Notes: generated by a model not told the origin, from the letters alone. DNA of 34,840 nucleotides from Chloroflexi bacterium RBG_16_60_22 (GCA_001796935.1 MGNX01000093.1:1-34840), one strand, 5' to 3'. Numbered from the stretch's first letter, positions 19,128 to 27,744 are shown. Numbers and translations are program-made.

Positions 19128-19895
19128 TCACAGCATCACGTGTCCGCCGTTGACGATGAGGTACTGCCCGGTCATGAAGTCGGAGTCCGCCGAGGCCAGG
19201 AAAACGGCGGTACCGGGGAGGTCGGTGGGCTCCTCGCGGCGCTTCAGGCACTGCCCCTCGATGGTGGCGTCGAAGGCCGCCTTGTTACCGTCCTGTCCCA
19301 GGCTGGCCTCGGTGGCGGTGAACCCCGGGCCGATGCTGTTGACGTTGATGCCGGAGGGCCCCAGGGCGCGCGCCAGCGACTGCGTCAGGGCATGGACCGC
19401 GGCCTTGCTGCAGGCGTAGGCCAGCAGGTTGACGGCCCCCGGTACCAGGAACACGTCCGAGGCGATGTTGATTATCTTGCCCTTCCCGGTTTTTTTCATC
19501 AGGGGGGCGATGGCCTTGCAGCATAGCCAGGTCCCCCGCACGTTCACCTCGAACATGCGGTCCCAGTCCTTCACCTTCCAGGCGTCCCACTCCCGCCGCG
19601 CCACGCCGTAGTACATGGCGGCGTTGTTGAGGAGGATATCCACCCGGCCGTAGCGCCGCATGACCTCCTCCGCCATTTTCTGCGTGTCTTTTTCCTCGGA
19701 GATATCGGTCAGCATGGCGTAGGCCTCCCCGCCCCCGGCTTTGATTTCCCTGGCCGTCCCCTCGGCACGCTCCAGGCTGATATCCGGCAGCAGCAGCCTG
19801 GCCCCCTCCGCGGCGAAGCGCCGGGCGAACTGCTTGCCGAGGCCGCGGCCGGCCCCGGTGATGATGGCTACCTTGTCTTTGAGTATCGACGACAT
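19128..19895 (-). CDS. SDR family oxidoreductase
   Basis: AIITGAGRGLGKQFARRFA...NNAAMYYG...YACSKAAVHALTQ. Confidence 0.96.
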   Translation of the reverse strand: MSSILKDKVAIITGAGRGLGKQFARRFAAEGARLLLPDISLERAEGTAREIKAGGGEAYAMLTDISEEKDTQKMAEEVMRRYGRVDILLNNAAMYYGVARREWDAWKVKDWDRMFEVNVRGTWLCCKAIAPLMKKTGKGKIINIASDVFLVPGAVNLLAYACSKAAVHALTQSLARALGPSGINVNSIGPGFTATEASLGQDGNKAAFDATIEGQCLKRREEPTDLPGTAVFLASADSDFMTGQYLIVNGGHVML

Positions 19896-19924
19896 ATCTG
19901 CCTCCTCTATTTCGGCACAGTCTG

Positions 19925-20722
19925 CTATTGGGCGCTCCAGCCGCCGTCGGTGACGTAGGTGGCGCCGGTGACGAAGCCGGAAGCGTCCGAGGCCAGGAAG
20001 ACCGCCAGGCCTTTCAGCTCTTCCGGCTCGGCCATCCGTCTCAGGGGGGTCAGGGCGATTACCTTCTCGGCCCAGGCTCTGGCGACTGCCTCGGTCCTCT
20101 GCTCGGGGTCGCCGAGCCGGGTGTTGGCGTAGAAGCCGGGCGCGATGGCGTTTACCCGGATATTGTCCGGTCCGTACTGCACCGCCGCCGTTTTGGTCAG
20201 GCCGATGACGCCGTGCTTGGAGGCGATGTAGTGGTTAATGGCCAGGATATCCGGGTCGGCGGCAACCAGTCCCAGCATGGAAGCCATGTTGATGATGGAG
20301 CCGCTTTTCTGCCGCAGCATCAGCTTGATGCCCTCCTGCATACAGAGGAAGGTGCCGGTCAGGTTGACCCCGATGACCTTGTTCCAGTCCTCCAGCGGCA
20401 TCTCGTGAAGCAACGAGCCTTTGGTGGCCAGCCCGGCGTTGTTGAAGAGGATATCCAGCTTCCCGAACTCCCGGTCGACCCGGCGGAACAGGGCCTTGAC
20501 TTCATCTGGCCTGGAAACGTCGGCTTTAACGACCAGGGTTTTAACTCCGTGCCTGGCGATTATACCGGCCGTCTCTCTGGCCCAGGCCTCGTTGATGTCC
20601 GCGCAGACCACGTCGGCGCCGTGCTCCGCCATGGCCTGGCAGATGACCCGGCCCAGCCCGCTGCCCGCCCCGGTGACCAGGGACACCTTTCCCGTCAGGT
20701 CGAACAGATTCGATTTGTCCAT
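19925..20722 (-). CDS. SDR family oxidoreductase
   Basis: SLVTGAGSGLGRVICQAMAEHGADVVCADI...NNAGLATKG...HYIASKHGVIGLTK. Confidence 0.96.
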   Translation of the reverse strand: MDKSNLFDLTGKVSLVTGAGSGLGRVICQAMAEHGADVVCADINEAWARETAGIIARHGVKTLVVKADVSRPDEVKALFRRVDREFGKLDILFNNAGLATKGSLLHEMPLEDWNKVIGVNLTGTFLCMQEGIKLMLRQKSGSIINMASMLGLVAADPDILAINHYIASKHGVIGLTKTAAVQYGPDNIRVNAIAPGFYANTRLGDPEQRTEAVARAWAEKVIALTPLRRMAEPEELKGLAVFLASDASGFVTGATYVTDGGWSAQ

Positions 20723-20728
20723 GGTATC

Positions 20729-21427
20729 TTACCCCTTCCGTGCTTGATGATGTCCCCCCAGGGCCTTGATGAGGTCCTCGGCGGTGGCCACCCACCCGAA
20801 GAAGGACGCCACGTTGGTCTCGGAGGCGTCCTGGATGAACTCCGGCCCGACGTTGCCGCAGCCGTCACTGACCAGCACCGGGAAGTAGTCCTGGAAATAG
20901 GCGTGGCGCAGCGTGGACTCGACGCAGACGTTGGTGGCGATGCCGATGAAGACCAGGTACTTGATATTGGCCTTCTTCAGGACGTCATCGAGCTCCGTCT
21001 TGACGAAGCCGCTGTAGCGGCTCTTGTTGATGACGGTCTCGCCGGGTTTCGGCTTGAGCTCGTCGATTATCTCCCAGTCCCAGGTGCCGATGGTGAGAAA
21101 CCTGTCCTTCCACGCCGGGTTGCGGCGCATGGCCACCACGCCGCCCTCTTTCCAGTAGTTGGGCGATTCCGGCCCCCCGGCATCGGCCAGGTTGGGCCCG
21201 TAGGTCATGCGGAGGAAGATGATTTTCAGTCCCCGGCGGCGGAAGGCCTCCAGGACCTTTTTATCGGCGGCGATGACGCGCTCCGCCCGGGCCGCGTCGA
21301 GCGTCCCCAGGACGTCCAGCATCCCGCCCTTCTTGGCGAAGGCGTTCTGCATGTCCACGACGATTAGTGCCGTGCGAGCGGTATCCAGTTTTATTGTTTC
21401 GGGCCTGGCGGGAACGACCACTTCCAT
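20729..21427 (-). CDS. Isochorismatase-family cysteine hydrolase, RutB (ureidoacrylate amidohydrolase)-like
   Basis: TALIVVDMQNAFAKKGGMLD...GGPESPNYWKEG...YSGFVKTELDDVL...IGIATNVCVESTLRHAYFQDYFPVLVSDGC..GPEFIQDA..NVASFFGWV, strongly RutB-like. Confidence 0.9.
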   Translation of the reverse strand: MEVVVPARPETIKLDTARTALIVVDMQNAFAKKGGMLDVLGTLDAARAERVIAADKKVLEAFRRRGLKIIFLRMTYGPNLADAGGPESPNYWKEGGVVAMRRNPAWKDRFLTIGTWDWEIIDELKPKPGETVINKSRYSGFVKTELDDVLKKANIKYLVFIGIATNVCVESTLRHAYFQDYFPVLVSDGCGNVGPEFIQDASETNVASFFGWVATAEDLIKALGGHHQARKG

Positions 21428-21452
21428 GATATTACCTCCTGTCGGGTCGGCG

Positions 21453-22115
21453 TTAAAGCTCTATTTCCTTTAAATCGGCGGCCGGCGTCAGCCGGGCCTC
21501 GGTCAATGCCTGCACTTCCGGGACGGTCCAGCCGGGGGCCACCTCCCGGAGAAGGAGCCCCTCCCCGGTCACCTCGATGACGGCGATGTCGGTGATAATC
21601 AGGCTGACGCACCCCCTGGCCGTCAGGGGGTAGGTGCACTCTTTGACGATGCGTGGCCCGCCTTCCCGGGTGGTGTGCAGCATGGTGACTATCGTTCTCT
21701 TGGCCCCTACGGCCAGGTCCATGCCTCCCCCCATCCCCGTGGCCGGCCGGCCGGGCCGGCCCCAGTTGGCCAGGTCGCCCTTCTCCGAGACCTGGTAGGC
21801 CCCGAGGACGACGGTATCGATGTGCCCCCCGCGTATCATGTCGAAGGACTGGGCGCTGTCGAAGAAGCTCATGCCGGGCAGGGGCCGCACCGGCTGGTCG
21901 GAGGCGTTAATCAGCTCGTAGTCTTTTTCCTCGTCGGCGGCTAGCCCCCCGAACCCCAGCATGCCGTTCTCGCTCTGGAAGTAGACCGTCCTGCCCTCCG
22001 GGATGAGGTTGGCGCAGAGGCCGGGCATGCCGTAGCCCAGGTTGACCACCGAGCCGTCGGCGAACTCCCGGGCCGCCCGCAGGGCAATCGTCGGCTCGTC
22101 CAGCCTTTCCTTCAC
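21453..22115 (-). CDS. 3-oxoacid CoA-transferase family, subunit B
   Basis: GSVVNLGYGMPGLCANLIPEGRTVYFQSENGMLGFG...GGHIDTVVLGAYQVSEKGDLANW...GMGGGMDLAVGAKRTIVTM. Confidence 0.95.
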   Translation of the reverse strand: MKERLDEPTIALRAAREFADGSVVNLGYGMPGLCANLIPEGRTVYFQSENGMLGFGGLAADEEKDYELINASDQPVRPLPGMSFFDSAQSFDMIRGGHIDTVVLGAYQVSEKGDLANWGRPGRPATGMGGGMDLAVGAKRTIVTMLHTTREGGPRIVKECTYPLTARGCVSLIITDIAVIEVTGEGLLLREVAPGWTVPEVQALTEARLTPAADLKEIEL

Positions 22116-22825
22116 CGCGGCACCTCCACGATGCGGTGGACGTAGATATGCGGCGTCACCACCGCCTCGGGGTCGAGTTTCCCCACCGGCACCACCCCGT
22201 CCACCTCGACGATGGTCACGGCGGCGGCCGTGGCCATCACCGGGTTGAAGCAGCGCGCCGTCTGCCGGTAGACCAGGTTCCCCAGCCTATCGGCCTTGTG
22301 CGCCTTGATGAGGGCGAAGTCCGCCCTGAGCGGCCGCTCCAGGAGGTACTCCCGCCCGTCGATGACCCGGCTCTCCTTGCCCTCCGCCACCACCGTGCCC
22401 ACGCCCACCGGGGTGTAGAAACCCCCCAGGCCGCCCGCGGCGCACCTTATCCTCTCCGCCAGCGTGCCCTGCGGTACCGTCTCCACCTCCAGCTTGCCCT
22501 CCCGGTGCAGGCGCTCCAGCGGGGAGGTGGGGGGCATGCCGCCCAGGGCGGGTACCGACCCGATGAATTTCTTGACCTGGCCGTTCTCGAAGAGGATTCC
22601 GGCGTCCTGGTACCCACCCGGCTTGATGCGGTGGCTCAGCTCGAAGCCGACCCCGCCCATGTTGGCGATGAGGGTGAGGTCCCTGGCGCCCTGTTCGGCC
22701 AGGGCCACGATGAGGTTAATCGGCAGGCCGCCGAAGGAGCCGAAGCCGCCGACCATGACGGACGCCTCGTCGAAGATATCGGCGACGGCCTCGGCGCAGC
22801 TTTTGAATATCTTGCTTTTTGACAA
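22112..22825 (-). CDS. 3-oxoacid CoA-transferase family, subunit A (TTG start preferred over ATG 22891)
   Basis: SVMVGGFGSFGGLPINLIVALAEQGARDLTLIANMGG...LRADFALIKAHKADRLGNLVYR; GGGGAGGC RBS before TTG; the promoter at 22863-22891 would leave ATG 22891 untranscribed. Confidence 0.88.
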   Translation of the reverse strand: MSKSKIFKSCAEAVADIFDEASVMVGGFGSFGGLPINLIVALAEQGARDLTLIANMGGVGFELSHRIKPGGYQDAGILFENGQVKKFIGSVPALGGMPPTSPLERLHREGKLEVETVPQGTLAERIRCAAGGLGGFYTPVGVGTVVAEGKESRVIDGREYLLERPLRADFALIKAHKADRLGNLVYRQTARCFNPVMATAAAVTIVEVDGVVPVGKLDPEAVVTPHIYVHRIVEVPR

Positions 22826-22862
22826 AACTGCCTCCCCGGGCGGTACGGTATGGCTAGGACTG

Positions 22863-22891
22863 ATTTTACATCTCAGACGTGCTAACGTCAA
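22863..22891 (-). promoter_or_regulatory. Candidate promoter of the minus-strand catabolic operon (TTGACG-N17-TAAAAT)
   Basis: Minus strand: TTGACG 22891-22886, 17-nt spacer, TAAAAT 22868-22863. Confidence 0.75.
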
Positions 22892-22922
22892 TTTTTAGGG
22901 AAACGTCAGGTTATTGTTCGGT

Positions 22923-22951
22923 TTGACATTAAATAATCCTGGGTGTAATAT
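22923..22951 (+). promoter_or_regulatory. Candidate promoter of AOR-3 (TTGACA-N17-TAATAT)
   Basis: TTGACA 22923-22928, TAATAT 22946-22951. Confidence 0.82.
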
Positions 22952-23029
22952 AGCTTGATGGCTGAAACAGCCAGTTCCGGGCACCTTCCGTCCAGATACA
23001 ATTTAGCTTTGTTAACAAGGAGGTAAACT

Positions 23030-24877
23030 ATGGCGCACGGTTTTATGGGTAAGACGCTCTGGGTGGACCTTTCCAAAAAACAGATAAAGGAAGAGGCGCT
23101 CGATGAGAAGATTTGCCGTGACTTCCTCGGGGGGTACGGCCTGGGCGCCAGGATTCTCTTCAGTCGCCAGAAGCCCGGCGTCGACCCGCTGGGGCCGGAG
23201 GCTATCCTCGGCATCACCACCGGCGTGCTCACCGGCACCGATGCCCTCGGCGGCTCCCGCTATGTCATGGTCGGCAAGTCCCCGCTGACCGGCGGCTGGG
23301 GCGATGCCAACTCCGGCGGCAACGTCGGCCCTAACCTGAAGTTCGCCGGCTACGACGCGGTCTTCTTCACCGGGAAATCGGACAAGCCCGTTTATCTCTT
23401 CATCAACAACGGCAAGGCGGAGATTAAAGACGCCTCCAGGCTCTGGGGCAAGGACTCCTTTGAGGTGCAGGACATCCTCCGGCAAGAGCTGGGTAAAGAC
23501 GTGGAAGTGGCCTGCATCGGGCCTTCCGGGGAGAAGCTCGCCCTCATCTCCGCCGTCATGAACAACAAGGGCCGGGCGGCCGGCCGCTCCGGGCTGGGCG
23601 CCGTGATGGGCTCCAAGAAGCTCAAGGCCATCGCCGTCAGGGGCAACATGAAGGTGCCCGTGGCCGATGCCCAGGCTGCCGCTGACATGAGAAAGAAGCA
23701 CATGGCCAACCTGGGCCCACGGTTTGGTTTTATCAGTAAGTACGGCACGCCGGGACTCTTCAACATGTCCTGCGAGTCTGATGATGTCCCCGCCGGGAAC
23801 TGGGGTAAGGTGGCCGGTATCGATATGCCCACCTACACCAATCTCAGCGGCGAGCCGGTTATCGCCCGGCAGGAAAGGAAATATGCCTGCTGGCGCTGTC
23901 CCATCGCCTGCGGCGGGATTATGAAGGGGCCCGGCGGCGAATATAAGTACGAGGCGGGCGCCCACAAGCCGGAGTACGAGACCCTGGCCATGTTCGGCAG
24001 CAACTGCATGAATGATAACCTGGAGTCCATCATCAAGGCCAACGATATCTGCAATCGCTACGGGCTGGATACCATCTCGGCCGGGGCCTGCATCGCCTTC
24101 GCCATCGAGTGCTACGAAAACGGCCTCATCACCAGGAAAGACACGGACGGCATCGAGATGACCTGGGGCAACCACAAATCCATCATCGCCATGCTGGAGA
24201 AGCTGGCCAAACGCGAGGGCTTCGGCGATATCCTGGCCGACGGCGTTAAGAAGGCCGCCGAGAAAATCGGCAAGGGCTCCGAGAAATACGCCATGCACAT
24301 CGGCGGGCAGGAAGTCCCGGCCCATGATTCCCGCGGCGGCCCCCACTTTGCCATCGGCTATGGCGCCGAGCCGACCCCCGGCCGCCATACCCAGGGCGCT
24401 GAAGGGCCTTTCCCGGAGGGCGTCATGCCCGAGTTTGACCGCCATTCCTTCAAGGGGCGGGGCGGGCCGCATAAGTACGGCAGTGACTTCACCCAGATGT
24501 ATAACGCCGCCGGTATCTGCATGATAGTCTTCGGCGATGGGTACGGTCACGGCGACTACCTTATCGAGGCGCTCCAGACCATCACCGGCTGGGACCTCAC
24601 CAAGGAAGAGCTGCTCAAGACCGGTGAGCGTATCGAGAATATGCGGCAGGCATTCAATATCCGCGAGGGGCTCAAGACTCCGTGGAAGTACCCTGACCGG
24701 CTACTGGGCAAACCCCCCAAGAAAGAGGGCCCGCGGAAGGGGATAACCTATGCGGAGGATGAACTTTTTAACGAGTATATGGCCGCCAGGGACTGGGACC
24801 GCCAGACGGGCAAGCCTAGCAAGAAGAAGCTGCTCGAGCTCGGCCTGGACGACGTGGCTAAAGTCCTCTATCCGTGA
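23030..24877 (+). CDS. Aldehyde ferredoxin oxidoreductase (AOR) family protein (AOR-3)
   Basis: HGFMGKTLWVDLSKKQIKEE...FLGGYGLGARILF...GLGAVMGSKKLKAIAVRG...CWRCPIACGGI; RBS AAGGAGG. Confidence 0.97.
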   Translation: MAHGFMGKTLWVDLSKKQIKEEALDEKICRDFLGGYGLGARILFSRQKPGVDPLGPEAILGITTGVLTGTDALGGSRYVMVGKSPLTGGWGDANSGGNVGPNLKFAGYDAVFFTGKSDKPVYLFINNGKAEIKDASRLWGKDSFEVQDILRQELGKDVEVACIGPSGEKLALISAVMNNKGRAAGRSGLGAVMGSKKLKAIAVRGNMKVPVADAQAAADMRKKHMANLGPRFGFISKYGTPGLFNMSCESDDVPAGNWGKVAGIDMPTYTNLSGEPVIARQERKYACWRCPIACGGIMKGPGGEYKYEAGAHKPEYETLAMFGSNCMNDNLESIIKANDICNRYGLDTISAGACIAFAIECYENGLITRKDTDGIEMTWGNHKSIIAMLEKLAKREGFGDILADGVKKAAEKIGKGSEKYAMHIGGQEVPAHDSRGGPHFAIGYGAEPTPGRHTQGAEGPFPEGVMPEFDRHSFKGRGGPHKYGSDFTQMYNAAGICMIVFGDGYGHGDYLIEALQTITGWDLTKEELLKTGERIENMRQAFNIREGLKTPWKYPDRLLGKPPKKEGPRKGITYAEDELFNEYMAARDWDRQTGKPSKKKLLELGLDDVAKVLYP

Positions 24878-24906
24878 AATCAGGGCAGAAATAGATGAAA
24901 CGCGGG

Positions 24907-24937
24907 GCCCCCGGGATTCCGGGGGCTTCGTTTTTTT
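24907..24937 (+). terminator. Rho-independent terminator after AOR-3
   Basis: GCCCCCGG-GATT-CCGGGGGC followed by TTCGTTTTTTT. Confidence 0.93.
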
Positions 24938-24965
24938 GGTATAGCGTGAAAAAATCCGGAGTGAC

Positions 24966-24994
24966 TTGACGGGAAAGGGGTGTGGGTATATTAT
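24966..24994 (+). promoter_or_regulatory. Candidate promoter for the Fe-S/FAD gene pair (TTGACG-N17-TATTAT)
   Basis: TTGACG 24966-24971, TATTAT 24989-24994. Confidence 0.6.
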
Positions 24995-25051
24995 TTACGG
25001 GGTTCGGCATATCGTAATACGATGGAACGGCTATCAGGGGGAGAAGAAACT

Positions 25052-26221
25052 ATGGATGTCCTGGACGTTGTCAGGGAATGGAATATCCGCTGTGCCCAGT
25101 GCGGCGACTGCAAGGCTTTCAAGACCCTGTTCCTCCCTTCCTGCCCCTCCGGCCACCGCTTTAAGTTCAACAGCTACTTCGCCACCGGCCGGCTGATGAT
25201 TGGCCGCGGTCTCAAGGAGGGCGTGCTGGCGCTTGAGGACGATGACGTCATCGACAGGCTCTATACGTGCACGGTCTGCCGCGCCTGCGACGAGAACTGC
25301 GGCAACTTCCCCGGGGGGCACATCGTGGACGTCATCGAAGGCCTGCGGCAGATGGCGGTCAGCGCCGGGTGCCTGCTCCCCGCCCACCAGGTCATGGTGG
25401 ACAGCCTGAAAAAGAACGATAACGTCTTGGAGAGGCCCAGGGAAGAGCGGGGGGACTGGGCGCGGGGGCTGGGCCTGAAGGACATCACCGCCGGGCGGGC
25501 GGAGGTCGTTTACCGGGCCGGCTGCCTGCTCTCCTTCGACCCGGAAATGCAGGGGGTAGCCCGTGACGCCGTGGCGCTGCTGCGGCGGGCCGGCGTCGAT
25601 GTCGGCATCGAGGGGCGGGACGAGGTCTGCTGCGGCGGGCGTGCCTACGAGATAGGGCAGGTGGCGGAGTTCACCAAGTACGCCGAGCACAACGTCGAGG
25701 CCTACAACAATGCCGGGGTCGGCCGGGTGGTCCTCTCCTGCGCCGACGGCTTGAGCCACCTGAAGCTGCTCTACCCGCGGCTTGATATCAAGATGAACTT
25801 CGAGGTGCTGCACCTGGTGGAGTACCTCGACCTCCTGTTAAAGGAGGGAAGGCTCCGGTTCACCGGGGAGGTGCCGCTGAAGGTGACCTACCACGACCCC
25901 TGCCACCTGGGACGGTACGCCGGCATCTTCGAGCCCCCGCGGGACGTTTTACGGAGCATCCCCGGGCTGGAGCTGGTGGAGATGGAGCGGAGCCGGCAGT
26001 TCTCCTGGTGCTGCGGCGCCGGGGCCGGAGTCAAGCAGGCCTATCCCGATTTTGCCCTGTGGACCGCCCGGGAGAGGATAAAGGAAGCCAGGGAGACCGG
26101 GGCCGAGGCGCTGGTGACCGCCTGCCCCTGGTGTGAAAGAAATTTCAAAGACGCCCTTAAAGAGTCCGGGGAGAGCTTCGGGGTCTATGACATCGCCGAG
26201 CTTGCCCTCCGGGCGGTCTAA
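25052..26221 (+). CDS. (Fe-S)-binding protein with CCG domains (HdrD/GlcF/GlpC-like)
   Basis: CAQCGDC...SCP, CTVCRACDENCG, CCGGRAYE, DPCHLGRYAG...SWCCGAGAG...ACPWCERNF; ATG 25052 preferred over 24980 (RBS GGGGGAGAAG). Confidence 0.92.
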   Translation: MDVLDVVREWNIRCAQCGDCKAFKTLFLPSCPSGHRFKFNSYFATGRLMIGRGLKEGVLALEDDDVIDRLYTCTVCRACDENCGNFPGGHIVDVIEGLRQMAVSAGCLLPAHQVMVDSLKKNDNVLERPREERGDWARGLGLKDITAGRAEVVYRAGCLLSFDPEMQGVARDAVALLRRAGVDVGIEGRDEVCCGGRAYEIGQVAEFTKYAEHNVEAYNNAGVGRVVLSCADGLSHLKLLYPRLDIKMNFEVLHLVEYLDLLLKEGRLRFTGEVPLKVTYHDPCHLGRYAGIFEPPRDVLRSIPGLELVEMERSRQFSWCCGAGAGVKQAYPDFALWTARERIKEARETGAEALVTACPWCERNFKDALKESGESFGVYDIAELALRAV

Positions 26222-26256
26222 GGCTTCGCGAGGCACGGCCGGGAAGGAGGAAGCCA

Positions 26257-27735
26257 ATGGAAGCAGGAGTCAAGGGGAAAGTCCAGGCGGAGCTGGAGAA
26301 GATAGTCGGAGGGGAGTACGTTAGCGCCTCCCGCCCCGACCTTTACAGCTACTCCCGGGACATGAGCGAGCACGAGCCCGCCTGGCCGGACTTCGTGGTC
26401 ATGCCGGATGGCGTGGCGGAAATACAGGGGGTGCTGCGCCTGGCCAACCGGGAAAAAATCGCCGTTATCCCCTACACCGCCGGGGACAACGTCGGGGGGC
26501 TGACGCTGCCGCTGCGGGGCGGCATCATCCTGGACCTGAAACGGATGAACCGCCTCATCGAGTTCAACGAGCCGGACCGGTACATCGTCGTCGAGCCCGG
26601 CTATAACTTCGGCGACCTCCGGCGGCTGCTGGACAGGCAGTACCCGCACCTGTGGTACAGCTTCCCCGGCGCCCCGGGCGTTTCCAGCCTCATGTCCAAC
26701 GCCCTGCTCATGGGGTTCGGGCGGTTGACCAACGTCATAGGGACCAACGCCGAGAACGTCAACGGCCTGGAGGCGGTCCTGCCCACCGGCGAAGTGGTCA
26801 AAATAGGGTCCGCCGCGGTGACCTCTTCCTGGGCCAACCGTGCCCCCCTCCCCGACCTGGCCGGGCTTTTCCTGGGCTGGCAGGGGGCGACCGGGGTGGT
26901 CACCAAGATATCCGTGCAGCTCTGGCCCCGCCACCCCTTCAAGCACATCAGGGCCGTCCTCGTCGAGGGCATCCGCCCTGCCTGCAACCTGGCGCGCCGG
27001 CTGGCCCAGACCAGGGTCGCCGAAATCATCGAGGTCTGGACCTTCGAGGACGCGCCGGGTGCCGATAAAGACAAGGGGTCCCGGGTGAACGAAGGAAAAC
27101 AGCAGGGGGCCATCTCGATGAGGGGGGAGAGGACCAACGCCACTTACGACCGCCCCCCGGGCCCGGATACCATTTCGGTGGTCGTTACCCTGGCCGCCGA
27201 CTCCGAGGAAGAGATGAAGGCCAAGCAGTCCTTGCTGGACGTGATTATCCGGCGCGAGCTGAAAGGGGCGAAGTTCCGCGAGCTGCCCCGGGAGATGGTG
27301 GGGCTGATAGAGGAAGACCTTCCCGTTACCGGCAGCGCCCCCCTGGGCGGGCTGACCTGGGTAGGGAGCATGGGCCCCACCTCGCGGTGGGCGGAGGCCC
27401 TGGAGAAGATTTACCCGATTTACGACAGGTACCGGCTGCGGCGGGCCGCCATCCTGGCCCCCTTCCGGAGCGGACATTACGGGATGCTCCGCCTGGTGGT
27501 GCAGTTCTACAAGGGCGACCCCGACGAGGTGGAGAGGGTGGGGAAATGCATGCGGGAAATATTGGAAGTGGTCCTGGACCACGGCTTTATCCCCTATAAG
27601 GCCCCTGCCTGGGCCGTGGCCGAGATGATGAAAAGGAGCGACCCCGGCTGGGCCGGCTTGCTGGCCCGCGTGAAGAAGATGCTCGACCCCAACGACATCA
27701 TGAACCCGGGAAGGTACGGGGACACCGGGAAATAG
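26257..27735 (+). CDS. FAD-binding oxidoreductase (GlcD/FAD-linked oxidase family)
   Basis: SRDMSEHEPAWPDFVVMPDGVAEIQGVLRLANREKIAVIPYTAGDNVGGLTLPLRGGIILDLKRMNR...DPNDIMNPGRYG. Confidence 0.95.
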   Translation: MEAGVKGKVQAELEKIVGGEYVSASRPDLYSYSRDMSEHEPAWPDFVVMPDGVAEIQGVLRLANREKIAVIPYTAGDNVGGLTLPLRGGIILDLKRMNRLIEFNEPDRYIVVEPGYNFGDLRRLLDRQYPHLWYSFPGAPGVSSLMSNALLMGFGRLTNVIGTNAENVNGLEAVLPTGEVVKIGSAAVTSSWANRAPLPDLAGLFLGWQGATGVVTKISVQLWPRHPFKHIRAVLVEGIRPACNLARRLAQTRVAEIIEVWTFEDAPGADKDKGSRVNEGKQQGAISMRGERTNATYDRPPGPDTISVVVTLAADSEEEMKAKQSLLDVIIRRELKGAKFRELPREMVGLIEEDLPVTGSAPLGGLTWVGSMGPTSRWAEALEKIYPIYDRYRLRRAAILAPFRSGHYGMLRLVVQFYKGDPDEVERVGKCMREILEVVLDHGFIPYKAPAWAVAEMMKRSDPGWAGLLARVKKMLDPNDIMNPGRYGDTGK

Positions 27736-27744
27736 ACTCTAACC

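Noticed and set aside
19928-21367. 479-aa plus-strand ORF
   Set aside because: Antisense to an SDR and the RutB-like gene; both have clear family motifs on the minus strand.
22958-23029. Moco/Tuco riboswitch before AOR-3
   Set aside because: Leader is only about 72 nt and I could not match the conserved motif by eye; only a simple hairpin is supported.
23012-24550. 512-aa minus-strand ORF
   Set aside because: Antisense shadow of AOR-3; no recognisable domain.
26218-27582. 454-aa minus-strand ORF
   Set aside because: Antisense shadow of the FAD-binding oxidoreductase.
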